Shown: positions 8,430 to 15,435 of the stretch, one piece after another
Numbering within the stretch: the stretch's first letter is position 1
Layout of the letters: each line of letters opens with the position of its first letter
NCBI GenBank assembly: GCA_910587395.1
Contig: CAJULJ010000042.1
Coordinates: 1-23,183 of the forward strand
From: an uncultured Oscillospiraceae bacterium
GTDB taxonomy: Bacteria; Bacillota; Clostridia; Oscillospirales; Oscillospiraceae
DNA: 23,183 bases
Direction of reading: 5' to 3'
The notes under the pieces: generated by a model
Told to the model about the DNA's origin: nothing
Databases searched by the model: none
What the model saw: only the letters and a program-made list of their open reading frames with translations
Position numbers and translations under genes: made by a program

Positions 8430-9287
8430 ATGGGCAAAAAAATAACGCCCGCCAAGGCGTGCACCTATATCGTGCTCACCCTGTGGGCCTTGACCACGCT
8501 GTATCCCTTTGTGTGGGTCATTCTGAACTCCTTCCGGCAAAGGGGACTGATCCGCAAGGACTCCTTCTCCATCCCCCTGCCTGGGAGCGGCTTCACCATG
8601 GAGAATTACGAAAAGGCCATGGACCGCTTTGACTTCGGCAACGCCTACCTCAGCAGCCTCATCGTGTCCGTCTCCGTCACCATTGTGGTGGTGATTCTGG
8701 CGGGGCTGGCGGCCTATGGGCTGATGCGTTACCGCTTCCGCCTGCGGGGGGCGTGCTACAGCCTCATCATGGCGGGCATGATGTTCCCGGTGTTCTCCAC
8801 CATCATTCCCGTGTTCCGGATGGAGGCCGCCTGGGGCATCGCCAGCAGCGGCAACCGCTGGCTGAGCCTGCTGGCTGTCATTCTGCCCCAGATCGCGGGC
8901 AACCTGTGCTTTGCCATCATAGTGCTCATGGGCTTCATCGAGTCGGTGCCCATCGAGCTGGAGGAGAGCGCCTATGTGGATGGCTGCCACGTGTTCCAGG
9001 TGTACTTCCACATCATCATTCCGGCGGCCAGGTCCTCCTTTGCCACCGTGGCCATTTTCTCCTTCCTGTGGAGCTACAACGACCTGTTTACCCAGAATTT
9101 CTTCCTTCGGGTCCCCAAGGAAAAGACCATCACCCTGCTGCTCAACGAGATCAGCTCCCAGGCGGGGGTGGATTACGGCCTGATGGCGGCGTCGGTGGTG
9201 CTCATCGTCATCCCGGTGCTGGCGGTGTACGTCATGCTGCAAAAGCACATCATCAAGGGCCTCACCGCCGGGGCCGTCAAGGGGTGA
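8430..9287 (+). CDS. ABC sugar permease, MalG/LacG type
   Basis: Second permease of the importer, 285 residues, with an N-terminal membrane helix (YIVLTLWALTTLYPFVWVI, about 13-31) and five more. The EAA-loop equivalent is ELEESAYVDGCHVFQVYFHI, starting near residue 176, with the usual Asp-Gly at its core. AAGGAGGGG precedes the ATG at 8430. It follows the first permease by 12 bp, so the two are certainly co-transcribed. The reading frame ends 52 bp before the response regulator gene, and that gap carries its own promoter. Confidence 0.93.
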   Translation: MGKKITPAKACTYIVLTLWALTTLYPFVWVILNSFRQRGLIRKDSFSIPLPGSGFTMENYEKAMDRFDFGNAYLSSLIVSVSVTIVVVILAGLAAYGLMRYRFRLRGACYSLIMAGMMFPVFSTIIPVFRMEAAWGIASSGNRWLSLLAVILPQIAGNLCFAIIVLMGFIESVPIELEESAYVDGCHVFQVYFHIIIPAARSSFATVAIFSFLWSYNDLFTQNFFLRVPKEKTITLLLNEISSQAGVDYGLMAASVVLIVIPVLAVYVMLQKHIIKGLTAGAVKG

Positions 9288-9290
9288 CCC

Positions 9291-9319
9291 TTGCGTTTCC
9301 ATTCCTTTCCTGCTATGAT
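9291..9319 (+). promoter_or_regulatory. Promoter of the response regulator gene
   Basis: TTGCGT (-35) at 9291-9296, a 17-bp spacer and TATGAT (-10) at 9314-9319, with an extended TGC at 9311-9313. Strong AGGAGG at 9327-9332 follows. This allows the regulator to be made independently of the importer operon, although read-through from upstream is also possible. Confidence 0.65.
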
Positions 9320-9339
9320 GGGCTCAGGAGGTGACGGCG

Positions 9340-10080
9340 ATGTACAAAGTGGTCCTGGTGGATGACGAGGCCCTCATCGTGGAGGGGCTGCGTCAGGTGG
9401 TGGACTGGTCCGCCCACGGCTGTCAGGTGGCGGCGGCGGCCTGTGACGCGGCCTCCGGGGCGCAGGCCATCCGGCGCCACCGCCCGGACATCCTCTTCAC
9501 CGATATTAAAATGCCCGGAGAGGACGGCCTGACCATGCTGGCGGGGCTGAAGGGGGAGTTTCCCCGGATGCAGATCGCCGTACTCACCGGCTACCGGGAT
9601 TTTGAGTACGCTCAGCGGGCCATTCGGCTGGGCGTGGCCCGTTTTTTGCTCAAGCCCTCCAAAATGGACGAGCTGGAGGAGGCGTTGGGCTATATGACCG
9701 GCGTGCTGGACCGCTTTCCGCCGGAGGAAAAGCCGGAGGAACAGACGGATACCGCCGCCAACAGCTTCATCGTCCGCCAGGCCCGGGCGTACATCGCCCG
9801 GCACTGTGCGGAAAAGCTCTCCCTCCAGGAGGTGGCGGAGCACTGCTTTATCAGCCAGTGGCATCTCTCCAAGCTGCTCAACAGGCATTCGGGGCAGACG
9901 TTTTACGACCTGCTCAATGCCGAGCGGATGCAGCGGGCCAAGGAGCTGCTGGAGGACCCGGCCCTGCGCATCAGCGAGGTCGCCGAGCGGGTGGGCTACG
10001 CCGACACCGCCCACTTCTCCCGGGTGTTCAAAAAGCTGGAGGGCATATCCGCCGGGGAGTGGCGCAACCGCCACGGATAG
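9340..10080 (+). CDS. YesN/AraC-type response regulator
   Basis: DNA-binding response regulator of 246 residues. The receiver domain occupies about 1-120: acidic pair Asp8/Asp9 (VLVDDEA), phosphoacceptor Asp55 (LFTDIKMPG) and conserved Lys105 (LLKPS). The C-terminal AraC/XylS domain, about 143-246, has two helix-turn-helix units; the second reads ISEVAERVGYADTAHFSRVFKK. The ATG at 9340 lies 7 nt after AGGAGG and is preferred to the GTG at 9331 inside that site. It is shorter than many YesN proteins because the linker between the domains is brief. It is the obvious partner of the YesM-type kinase at 4155-5852 and probably activates the importer and phosphorylase promoters. The pair is split around the importer genes rather than adjacent. 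Confidence 0.92.
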   Translation: MYKVVLVDDEALIVEGLRQVVDWSAHGCQVAAAACDAASGAQAIRRHRPDILFTDIKMPGEDGLTMLAGLKGEFPRMQIAVLTGYRDFEYAQRAIRLGVARFLLKPSKMDELEEALGYMTGVLDRFPPEEKPEEQTDTAANSFIVRQARAYIARHCAEKLSLQEVAEHCFISQWHLSKLLNRHSGQTFYDLLNAERMQRAKELLEDPALRISEVAERVGYADTAHFSRVFKKLEGISAGEWRNRHG

Positions 10081-10089
10081 ATAAGGGAA

Positions 10090-10143
10090 CGCCCCTGCCT
10101 GATCCGGACAAATTTGCGGGATTTGTCAGATCGGGCAGGGGCG
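10090..10143. terminator. Bidirectional hairpin between convergent genes
   Basis: A nested hairpin fills the gap between the regulator and the HAD gene. The outer stem is 14 bp, CGCCCCTGCCTGAT at 10090-10103 with ATCGGGCAGGGGCG at 10130-10143, with one G-T wobble. The inner stem is GACAAAT at 10107-10113 with ATTTGTC at 10121-10127. It lacks a clear T-run on either side, but its position between converging operons fits a two-way terminator. Confidence 0.7.
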
Positions 10144-10152
10144 TATGATATG

Positions 10153-10818
10153 CTACTGCCTCGGGGCGGAAAACCGCTCCATCCAGTCCCACACTTCGGC
10201 CAGCGAGGGCAGTACCGCCGCCGCGGTCATGAGCGCCTCCGGCTCAGGCCGCGCGATGTCGGGAATGCAGACTGAGGTCATGCCGGCGTTTCTCGCGGCG
10301 TACAGGCCGTTTGCGGAGTCCTCCAGGACCAGGCAAGCCGCCGGGGAGACGCCCAAAAGCCGCGCGGCGGCCCAATAGGCGTCCGGCGCCGGTTTTGAGC
10401 GCTCCGCCTGCTCCGCACCGATCACACCGCTGAAACAGTCCTCCAGACGGGATTTTTGAAGATAGCGCTCCACGGTCTCCCGGGGGCTGGAGGAGGCCAC
10501 CGCAGTTTTGATCTCCGCCTGCTTCAGCCGTGCCAGCAGACCCGTCAGTCCGGGCTTGACCGGCACGCCCGCGCGCTCGATATGGCGGTCAACCCAGTCC
10601 TTCCTTGCCGCCCGTGCCTCCCAAAAGGGGAAGCACGGGCCAAACGCGTCTCGGAAAACGGCTTCGGCGGCCTTTGGGGCGGCCCCTCGGATGCGCGCGA
10701 GAATATCCTCCCCGATTTCCACGTGATAGCGCAGGCCGGCCTGCTCCCAGGCCCGCTTGGCCAGCCGCTCTGTGTCGAACATCAGGCCGTCCATATCAAA
10801 TATAACTGCCTGAAACAT
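10153..10818 (-). CDS. HAD-family sugar phosphatase / beta-phosphoglucomutase-like
   Basis: Haloacid dehalogenase superfamily IA hydrolase of 221 residues. The first motif FDMDGLMFDTE gives nucleophile Asp8 and acid/base Asp10. The cap domain follows, then motif II (VASSSPRET), the motif III Lys region (AERSKPAPDAY) and motif IV (LVLEDSANG). The family includes sugar phosphatases and beta-phosphoglucomutases. It lies 12 bp after the TRAP large permease stop, so it is the last gene of the sugar-acid operon. It may dephosphorylate, or isomerise the phosphate on, an intermediate of that pathway; the E. coli yia operon has kinase and aldolase-type genes there instead. The substrate cannot be read from sequence. 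Confidence 0.85.
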   Translation of the reverse strand: MFQAVIFDMDGLMFDTERLAKRAWEQAGLRYHVEIGEDILARIRGAAPKAAEAVFRDAFGPCFPFWEARAARKDWVDRHIERAGVPVKPGLTGLLARLKQAEIKTAVASSSPRETVERYLQKSRLEDCFSGVIGAEQAERSKPAPDAYWAAARLLGVSPAACLVLEDSANGLYAARNAGMTSVCIPDIARPEPEALMTAAAVLPSLAEVWDWMERFSAPRQ

Positions 10819-10830
10819 GGAGATCCCTCT

Positions 10831-12138
10831 CTACTTGATCAAATTGGCGAGGGTGGGCAGCGCCATGGAGATGGCAGGGATGTAGGTGACCAGCAGCAGC
10901 ACGATGAGGATCGCGCCGAAATAGGGCAGCAGCTGCTGGATGACCTGCTCGATCTTCACGCGGCCCACCTTGCAGCCGGTGAAAAGAATGGAGCCCACGG
11001 GGGGAGTGATGGTGCCGATGCACAGGTTCATGCTGATCATGATGCCGAACTGAACGGGGTGCATCCCGAAGGTCTGGCAGATGGGCAGGAAAATGGGGGT
11101 GAAGATCAGCACCGCGGGCATGGGGTCCATAAAGGTGCCCACCATCAGCAGAATGATGTTCATGAGGACGAGGATGACATACTGATTGCCGGTCAGGGAG
11201 AGGATGGCCCCGGCGATGATGTCGGGCAGGGCGGTGAAGGCCATCACCCAGGACATGATGGAGGACAGGCCGATCATCAGCGTGATGATGCCGGTCATCT
11301 TGGCGGATTCCAGGATGATCCCAGGCAGGTCCTTGAGGGTGAAGCCCTTGTAGATCAGGCCCAGCACGGCGGCATAGGCCACGGCCACGGCGGAGGCCTC
11401 GGTGGCGGTGAACACGCCCTTCATGATGCCCACGATGATGATGACGATGAGCAGCAGGGAGGGAATGGCGTCCAGCACGGCCTTGAGAGCCTGCCTGACT
11501 GTATAGGTTTCCTTGATGACATAGCCGCGCTGTTTCGCGCCGATGCCGGCCAGCGCCATGACCACGATGCCCCAGATGATCCCGGGCAGGTAGCCCGCCA
11601 TGAACAGCGCCGCCACGGACACGCTGCCCGCGATGGTGGAGTAGACGATCATCAGGTTGGAGGGCGGGATCAGCATCCCGGTGGGGGCGGAGGCGATGTT
11701 GACCACCGCGCTGTAAGAGGGGTCATAGCCCTCCTTTTCCTCCAGGGGGCCGATGGTGCCGCCCATGGCGGCGGCGGCCGCCGCGCCGGAGCCGGAGATG
11801 GCCCCGAAGAGCATGTTGGCGATGACGTTGGTCTGGGCCAGGGCGCCGGGCATCCTCCCCGCGATGACCTTGGCCAGATTGACCAGGCGCTCGGCGATGC
11901 CGCCGTTGTTCATCAGGTTGCCCGCCAGGATGAAGAAGGGGATGGCGATGAGGGAGAAAGAGTTGGCCCCGGCGAACAGCCGCTGGGCGCTGGTGGCGAA
12001 GGACACGCCGGCGGGAAGCATGCACAGCATGGCCACGGCGCTGGACAGGCCCACCGATACGCTGATGGACGCGCCGATGGCCAGCATAAAGACCAGCAGC
12101 ACCACCATAATGAGGGCGGTTTGAACGGCAAGTGACAT
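10831..12138 (-). CDS. yiaN: TRAP transporter large permease DctM (YiaN-like)
   Basis: Large membrane subunit of 435 residues of a tripartite ATP-independent periplasmic transporter, with about 12 predicted helices. It carries the substrate in symport with ions, probably sodium. The start ATG at 12138 opens MSLAVQTALIMVVLLVF, a typical DctM first helix, and has GAGGAGGC just upstream. A longer frame reaching 12219 would add a non-homologous soluble leader and is rejected. Recognisable DctM segments include SSAVAMLCMLPAG, AIPFFILAGNLMNNGGIAERL and the glycine-rich NMLFGAISGSGAAAAAAMGG. It begins 1 bp beyond the DctQ stop, so translation is coupled. With DctP and DctQ it matches the YiaMNO transporter for 2,3-diketo-L-gulonate. 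Confidence 0.93.
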   Translation of the reverse strand: MSLAVQTALIMVVLLVFMLAIGASISVSVGLSSAVAMLCMLPAGVSFATSAQRLFAGANSFSLIAIPFFILAGNLMNNGGIAERLVNLAKVIAGRMPGALAQTNVIANMLFGAISGSGAAAAAAMGGTIGPLEEKEGYDPSYSAVVNIASAPTGMLIPPSNLMIVYSTIAGSVSVAALFMAGYLPGIIWGIVVMALAGIGAKQRGYVIKETYTVRQALKAVLDAIPSLLLIVIIIVGIMKGVFTATEASAVAVAYAAVLGLIYKGFTLKDLPGIILESAKMTGIITLMIGLSSIMSWVMAFTALPDIIAGAILSLTGNQYVILVLMNIILLMVGTFMDPMPAVLIFTPIFLPICQTFGMHPVQFGIMISMNLCIGTITPPVGSILFTGCKVGRVKIEQVIQQLLPYFGAILIVLLLVTYIPAISMALPTLANLIK

Positions 12139-12139
12139 A

Positions 12140-12628
12140 TCAGGCAGCCTCCTCTTCGTTGTGATTGGCGGCAGTTTCGCCGGCGATGTTGCACAGGCAG
12201 TAGAACACGATGAGCACACCGCAGACGGGGATGATGGCGTACACGATGCCCATGGGTATGTGCAGGCTGGAGTCCATGCAGACCATCTGCATCCCAGTGA
12301 TGACGCAGCCGCCGTAGACCATGACGCACAGGGAGAACAGGATGGTCAGCGCCTCGATGAACACGTTGACGATGGTTTTGGACACACCCTTGAACTTGTC
12401 GTTCAGGGCGGAGATGTACATGTGTTCCCGCTTGCCGAAGGCGTAGGTGGCGGTGACCAGCACCAGCCAGACAAAGAGGTAGCGGGTCAGGGTCTCGCTG
12501 AAGGTGCTGGGGTTGTTGAGGGCGTAGCGTGCCACGACCTGCCACAGCACCAGCAGCACCATGACGATGATGAGGGCCACCGAAAAGGCCTCCACAAGCT
12601 TGTTGATCACATTGCGCACGGTTTTCAT
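12140..12628 (-). CDS. yiaM: TRAP transporter small permease DctQ (YiaM-like)
   Basis: Small membrane subunit of 162 residues with four transmembrane helices. The first two contain AFSVALIIVMVLLVLWQVVAR and ETLTRYLFVWLVLVTATYAF, the standard DctQ pattern of WQV.AR followed by E...RY.FVWL. It pairs with the large permease and is required for transport. Its ATG overlaps the DctP stop codon (ATGA) and its own stop lies next to the DctM start, so the three subunits are made as a tightly coupled set. AAGGTG precedes the ATG. Confidence 0.92.
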   Translation of the reverse strand: MKTVRNVINKLVEAFSVALIIVMVLLVLWQVVARYALNNPSTFSETLTRYLFVWLVLVTATYAFGKREHMYISALNDKFKGVSKTIVNVFIEALTILFSLCVMVYGGCVITGMQMVCMDSSLHIPMGIVYAIIPVCGVLIVFYCLCNIAGETAANHNEEEAA

Positions 12629-13629
12629 CCCTGGACACCTTCCCTCTGTTTGATGGCCATGACCTTGTCATAGACCTCACGCGTCATGCCGGAACGGTTG
12701 GCGATGGACTCCAGCAGGGGCGCGCAGCTGGCCTGAAACACCTTGACGTCTGACTCCACGAAGGTGACGCCCTCCGCCTCCAGCACGGCCTTGGAGTCGG
12801 CGATGTTCTGCTCCCACAGCTCGAACTCCACGTCCATGGACTCGCGGATCAGCTTGTTGAAGATCGCTCGGTCCCCGTCGCTCATGCCGTCCAGAAAGTC
12901 CTTGTTGGCCACCACCACATCGGCCATGACCAGATGGTTGGTGTAGCAGAAATAGGGGGAGACCTCATAGTGCTTGAAGTTGTCGTACACCACCTCGGAG
13001 TTCTCCGCCCCCTCGATGACATGCTGCTGGGCGGCGGCGTACACGTCGCCCTGGGCCATGGGGATGCCCACGCCGCCCATCAGGTTGATCATCTGGATGT
13101 AGGCGTCGGAGTCCTGGACCCGGATTTTATAACCCTTCAGGTCCGCGGGGGTGACGATGGGCTTGTCGGTGTAGATGTGCCGGGCCCCGGAGGTGTACAG
13201 GGTGACAATCTCGAAGTTGAACCGGCCGGTGGTGGTGAACAGGGGATCAAAAACCCCTTCCCGGGCGGCGGTCTCCATCTGCCCCAGATTGTCGTAGAGG
13301 TAGGGGGCCGAAATAATGGCGAAATCGGAGTTGTAGCTCTCCGGCACCGACATGGGCACGATGGCCATCTGGAGCGCCCCGGTGCGGATCATCTCGGTGA
13401 CGGGGCCTTGGTCGCCCAGCACCGCGTTGGGGTAGATCTGCACCTCATAGCGGCCGCCGGTGGCCTCGTAAAATTTCTCGCCGAAATCCCTCATGGCCAG
13501 ATACTCCGCATGGGTTTCGGATTGATTGAAAGCCACTCGGATGATTTGGCTGTCGCCGGCGGCCGCGCAGCCGGACAGCGCCGCCAGGAGCAGCACGGCG
13601 ATGAAGGCCGGGACAAAATGCTTTTTCAC
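12625..13629 (-). CDS. yiaO: TRAP transporter substrate-binding lipoprotein DctP (YiaO-like)
   Basis: Extracytoplasmic binding protein of 334 residues in the DctP/YiaO family. I choose the GTG at 13629, preceded by AAGGAGAAG; it opens VKKHFVPAFIAVLLLAALSGC, a clear lipoprotein signal with lipidated Cys21. An upstream ATG in the same frame lies inside the preceding dehydrogenase gene. The mature part starts IIRVAFNQSETHAEY and contains the family's YEVQIYPNAVLGDQGPVTEMIRTG region and KGYKIRVQDS, where the conserved arginine binds the ligand's carboxylate. The ligand should therefore be a sugar acid or other carboxylate. Being a lipoprotein rather than a free periplasmic protein suits a single-membrane cell. 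Confidence 0.92.
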   Translation of the reverse strand: MKKHFVPAFIAVLLLAALSGCAAAGDSQIIRVAFNQSETHAEYLAMRDFGEKFYEATGGRYEVQIYPNAVLGDQGPVTEMIRTGALQMAIVPMSVPESYNSDFAIISAPYLYDNLGQMETAAREGVFDPLFTTTGRFNFEIVTLYTSGARHIYTDKPIVTPADLKGYKIRVQDSDAYIQMINLMGGVGIPMAQGDVYAAAQQHVIEGAENSEVVYDNFKHYEVSPYFCYTNHLVMADVVVANKDFLDGMSDGDRAIFNKLIRESMDVEFELWEQNIADSKAVLEAEGVTFVESDVKVFQASCAPLLESIANRSGMTREVYDKVMAIKQREGVQG

Positions 13630-13655
13630 GGTTGCTCTTCTCCTTCTTTCCGCCG

Positions 13656-14657
13656 TCACATCGCCAGCACTTCGTTCCACTTTTCCTCCGCCACGGGGAT
13701 GCCGTGCTCCAGGTTGTCCCGGCGGCTGCGGTGCTCGCCCATGCCGGGGCAGCGGACCTCGCCTCCCTCCTGCTCCGGCTTGCTGGAGGCCACGTCGGCG
13801 GCGATGGCGTCCACAATGGCGTCGGTCACCGACGGGTCCTGGAATTTGGAGGGGTCGATGGCGATCATGATCTGGGTCAGGCCGATCTCGTCGCCGAAGG
13901 AGCCGATCTCAGCCACGGAGTTGCCGTCGGTGAGAGCTGTGGCGATCATGTCCAGCAGGATGGACAGGCCGCTGCCTTTCCAGTAGCCGATGGGAATCAT
14001 GCGGCGGGTTTTCTCAATGGCGGCGGGGTCGCGGGTCAGGTTGCCGTCCTCGTCGTAGCCGCCCGCCACGGGGAGCTGCCTGCCCGCCAGGCGGGTGGTC
14101 TCCACCTTGCCATAGCTGAACTGGCTGAGGGCGCAGTCCACCATGATGTGCTCGCCGTTGGACCTGGGCACCGCCAGGATCAGGGGATTGTTTCCGATGC
14201 GGTTGTCCACGGCTCCCCAGGCGGGCATGTTGGGACAGGTGTTGGACCAGCAGATGCCGATACAGCCCGCGTCCGCCGCCTGCCAGCCGTAGGTGCCGCC
14301 CCGCATCCAGTGGTTGTTGTTGCCCAGGGCCACCATGCCGATGCCGAACTGCCTGGCCAGCTCAATGGCCCGGCCCATGGCCCGTCTGGCGTTCAAGGGG
14401 CCGAAGCCCCGCCGGCCGTCCCAGCGCTCCATGGCGCCGAAGCCGGCGGTGCGCACGGCTTCCGCCGCGGGGTCGATGCCGCCCTTGCGCAGGTAGTTCA
14501 CCACCACCGGGAACCGGTTCAGCCCGTGGCTGAACACGCCGGCAAGGCTGTTTTGGGCGAAGATCTCGGCCGCGTCGTGGGCGCGGTCGGGGGTGAAGCC
14601 GTATTTGGTCAGCACGCGCTCAAATTCGGCCAGCATAGTCTCATAAGATACTCTCAT
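13656..14657 (-). CDS. yiaK: 2,3-diketo-L-gulonate reductase-like dehydrogenase (YiaK/DlgD)
   Basis: NAD(P)H-dependent oxidoreductase of the Ldh2/YlbC/MDH2 family, 333 residues, nearly the length of E. coli YiaK (332). It shares many stretches with YiaK as I recall it: GVFSHGLNRFP with catalytic His44, NNNHWMRGGTYGWQAADAG, GICWSNT, FSYGKVE, RLAGRQLPVAGGYDEDGNLT and GYWKGSGLSILLDMIATALTDG. YiaK reduces 2,3-diketo-L-gulonate to 3-keto-L-gulonate in the cytoplasm. AAGGGGA precedes the ATG. It follows the YiaL-like gene by 20 bp and precedes the TRAP binding-protein gene by 26 bp, reproducing the E. coli yiaKLMNO gene set with yiaL moved to the front. Related family members act on malate, lactate or ureidoglycolate, but the neighbours favour a keto-sugar acid. 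Confidence 0.9.
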   Translation of the reverse strand: MRVSYETMLAEFERVLTKYGFTPDRAHDAAEIFAQNSLAGVFSHGLNRFPVVVNYLRKGGIDPAAEAVRTAGFGAMERWDGRRGFGPLNARRAMGRAIELARQFGIGMVALGNNNHWMRGGTYGWQAADAGCIGICWSNTCPNMPAWGAVDNRIGNNPLILAVPRSNGEHIMVDCALSQFSYGKVETTRLAGRQLPVAGGYDEDGNLTRDPAAIEKTRRMIPIGYWKGSGLSILLDMIATALTDGNSVAEIGSFGDEIGLTQIMIAIDPSKFQDPSVTDAIVDAIAADVASSKPEQEGGEVRCPGMGEHRSRRDNLEHGIPVAEEKWNEVLAM

Positions 14658-14677
14658 GTCCGGTTCCCCTTTCTGAA

Positions 14678-15151
14678 TTAAAGCGTATCGACGCGGATCT
14701 TCAGCACGATTTTTTTCACTTCTTCGGGACCGTTCATCATGCAGCAGGGGCGGTGGACGTCCTCCGGGAAGAACACCGCGTAGCAGCCGTCGGTCATGGG
14801 AAGCATGACCTCGTGGATGTCCTCGCGCTCCTGGTAGAACAGCACGTCGTGTTCCGTCAGATGATCCTCCAGCACGGCGCCGTCCCTGCGGTCGGGGTAG
14901 AAGCCGATCAGCTCGTGGCCGTGGACCATGTACTGCACGTCGATATAGTCCCTGTGGACCTCGGGGCGCCTGGTATTCTTGGGGCCGGTGGTGACCTCGT
15001 TGATCTGGAGGATCAGCTTGTCACCGTCCAGCGGGTATCTGCCGTGGCGCATATCCGTCACGTCGGTGGTGCGGAGAATGTCTAGAGCCCTGCGGATGAC
15101 GGGGGTGTAAGCGCTCTCGGTTTCTTTCGCATGGATGCTGCCGTAGATCAT
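14678..15151 (-). CDS. yiaL: YhcH/YiaL family protein
   Basis: Small cupin-like protein of 157 residues (DUF386; YiaL, YhcH, EbgC). The ATG at 15151 opens MIYGSIHAKETE and has AGGGAGG 9 nt upstream; the longer frame to 15178 begins inside the operator region and is rejected. The family signature is visible: HRDYIDVQYMVHGHE with likely metal-binding His and Asp, EDHLTEHDVLFYQEREDIHEVML and FFPEDVHRPCCM, with HxP-like C-terminal ligands. Family members are thought to act as sugar mutarotases or isomerases beside sugar-acid pathways (yia, nan and ebg operons). It is the first gene of the operon, immediately after the promoter and operator. Confidence 0.88.
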   Translation of the reverse strand: MIYGSIHAKETESAYTPVIRRALDILRTTDVTDMRHGRYPLDGDKLILQINEVTTGPKNTRRPEVHRDYIDVQYMVHGHELIGFYPDRRDGAVLEDHLTEHDVLFYQEREDIHEVMLPMTDGCYAVFFPEDVHRPCCMMNGPEEVKKIVLKIRVDTL

Positions 15152-15174
15152 GGTTTGTGCCCTCCCTGCATTTT

Positions 15175-15186
15175 GCAATCGATTGC
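15175..15186. promoter_or_regulatory. Operator O1, LacI-family palindrome
   Basis: GCAATCGATTGC is a perfect 12-bp palindrome with the central CG typical of LacI/PurR-family operators. It lies about 24 bp upstream of the yiaL-like ATG and just downstream of the proposed -10, so a bound repressor would block early transcription. Related copies lie at 15307-15318 and in the repressor's own promoter at 16484-16495. Confidence 0.8.
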
Positions 15187-15195
15187 TTTATGGAT

Positions 15196-15224
15196 AATCT
15201 AAGATTAGCAGGTTAAATTCACAA
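15196..15224 (-). promoter_or_regulatory. Proposed promoter of the yia-like operon
   Basis: Reading the - strand: TTGTGA (-35, 15224-15219), a 17-bp spacer, then TAGATT (-10, 15201-15196). The start point would fall near 15189, placing operator O1 at the first transcribed bases. The surrounding 150 bp is much more AT-rich than the flanks. The -10 overlaps a small palindrome, TAATCT-A-AGATTA at 15195-15207. Confidence 0.5.
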
Positions 15225-15306
15225 AATCAATACATTTATCTCACGAAAAATTGGATGTATTTTTGGTTATTCTCACAATAGATAATGTAAAAATTCTCTC
15301 ATAATT

Positions 15307-15318
15307 GCAATCGATTTC
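15307..15318. promoter_or_regulatory. Operator O2, upstream copy
   Basis: GCAATCGATTTC matches O1 at 11 of 12 positions. Its centre lies 132 bp from that of O1. On the - strand it overlaps a TTGCAA that stands 17 bp from CATTAT (15287-15282), a possible second, distal promoter. It could be an auxiliary site for DNA looping or the operator of that promoter. Confidence 0.65.
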
Positions 15319-15330
15319 TCTCTGGGGAAA

Positions 15331-15365
15331 GAAAAGCGCTCCCCGGCCGCCGGGGGGCGCTTTTC
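15331..15365 (-). terminator. Terminator of the LacI-family regulator gene
   Basis: A 16-bp stem (GAAAAGCGCTCCCCGG at 15331-15346 with its partner at 15350-15365, one G-T wobble) with a 3-nt loop. On the - strand the stem ends in CTTTTC followed by TTTCTTT. It lies after the regulator stop codon, so the regulator and the yia-like operon are separate transcripts. Confidence 0.85.
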
Positions 15366-15435
15366 GGACAGATGCCATTTAATTGGAGCATTCGTTGTTT
15401 TTTTGGCGGAAAGCCGCCGTTCTTTCTCAAAAGAT

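Noticed and set aside
10456..12135. 559-residue + strand frame opposite DctM
   Set aside because: His/Asp/Gly-rich shadow of the membrane protein gene; no start signal or domain.
13656..14657. Malate or lactate dehydrogenase
   Set aside because: Same superfamily, but length, motifs and the YiaL plus TRAP neighbours match YiaK/DlgD much better.
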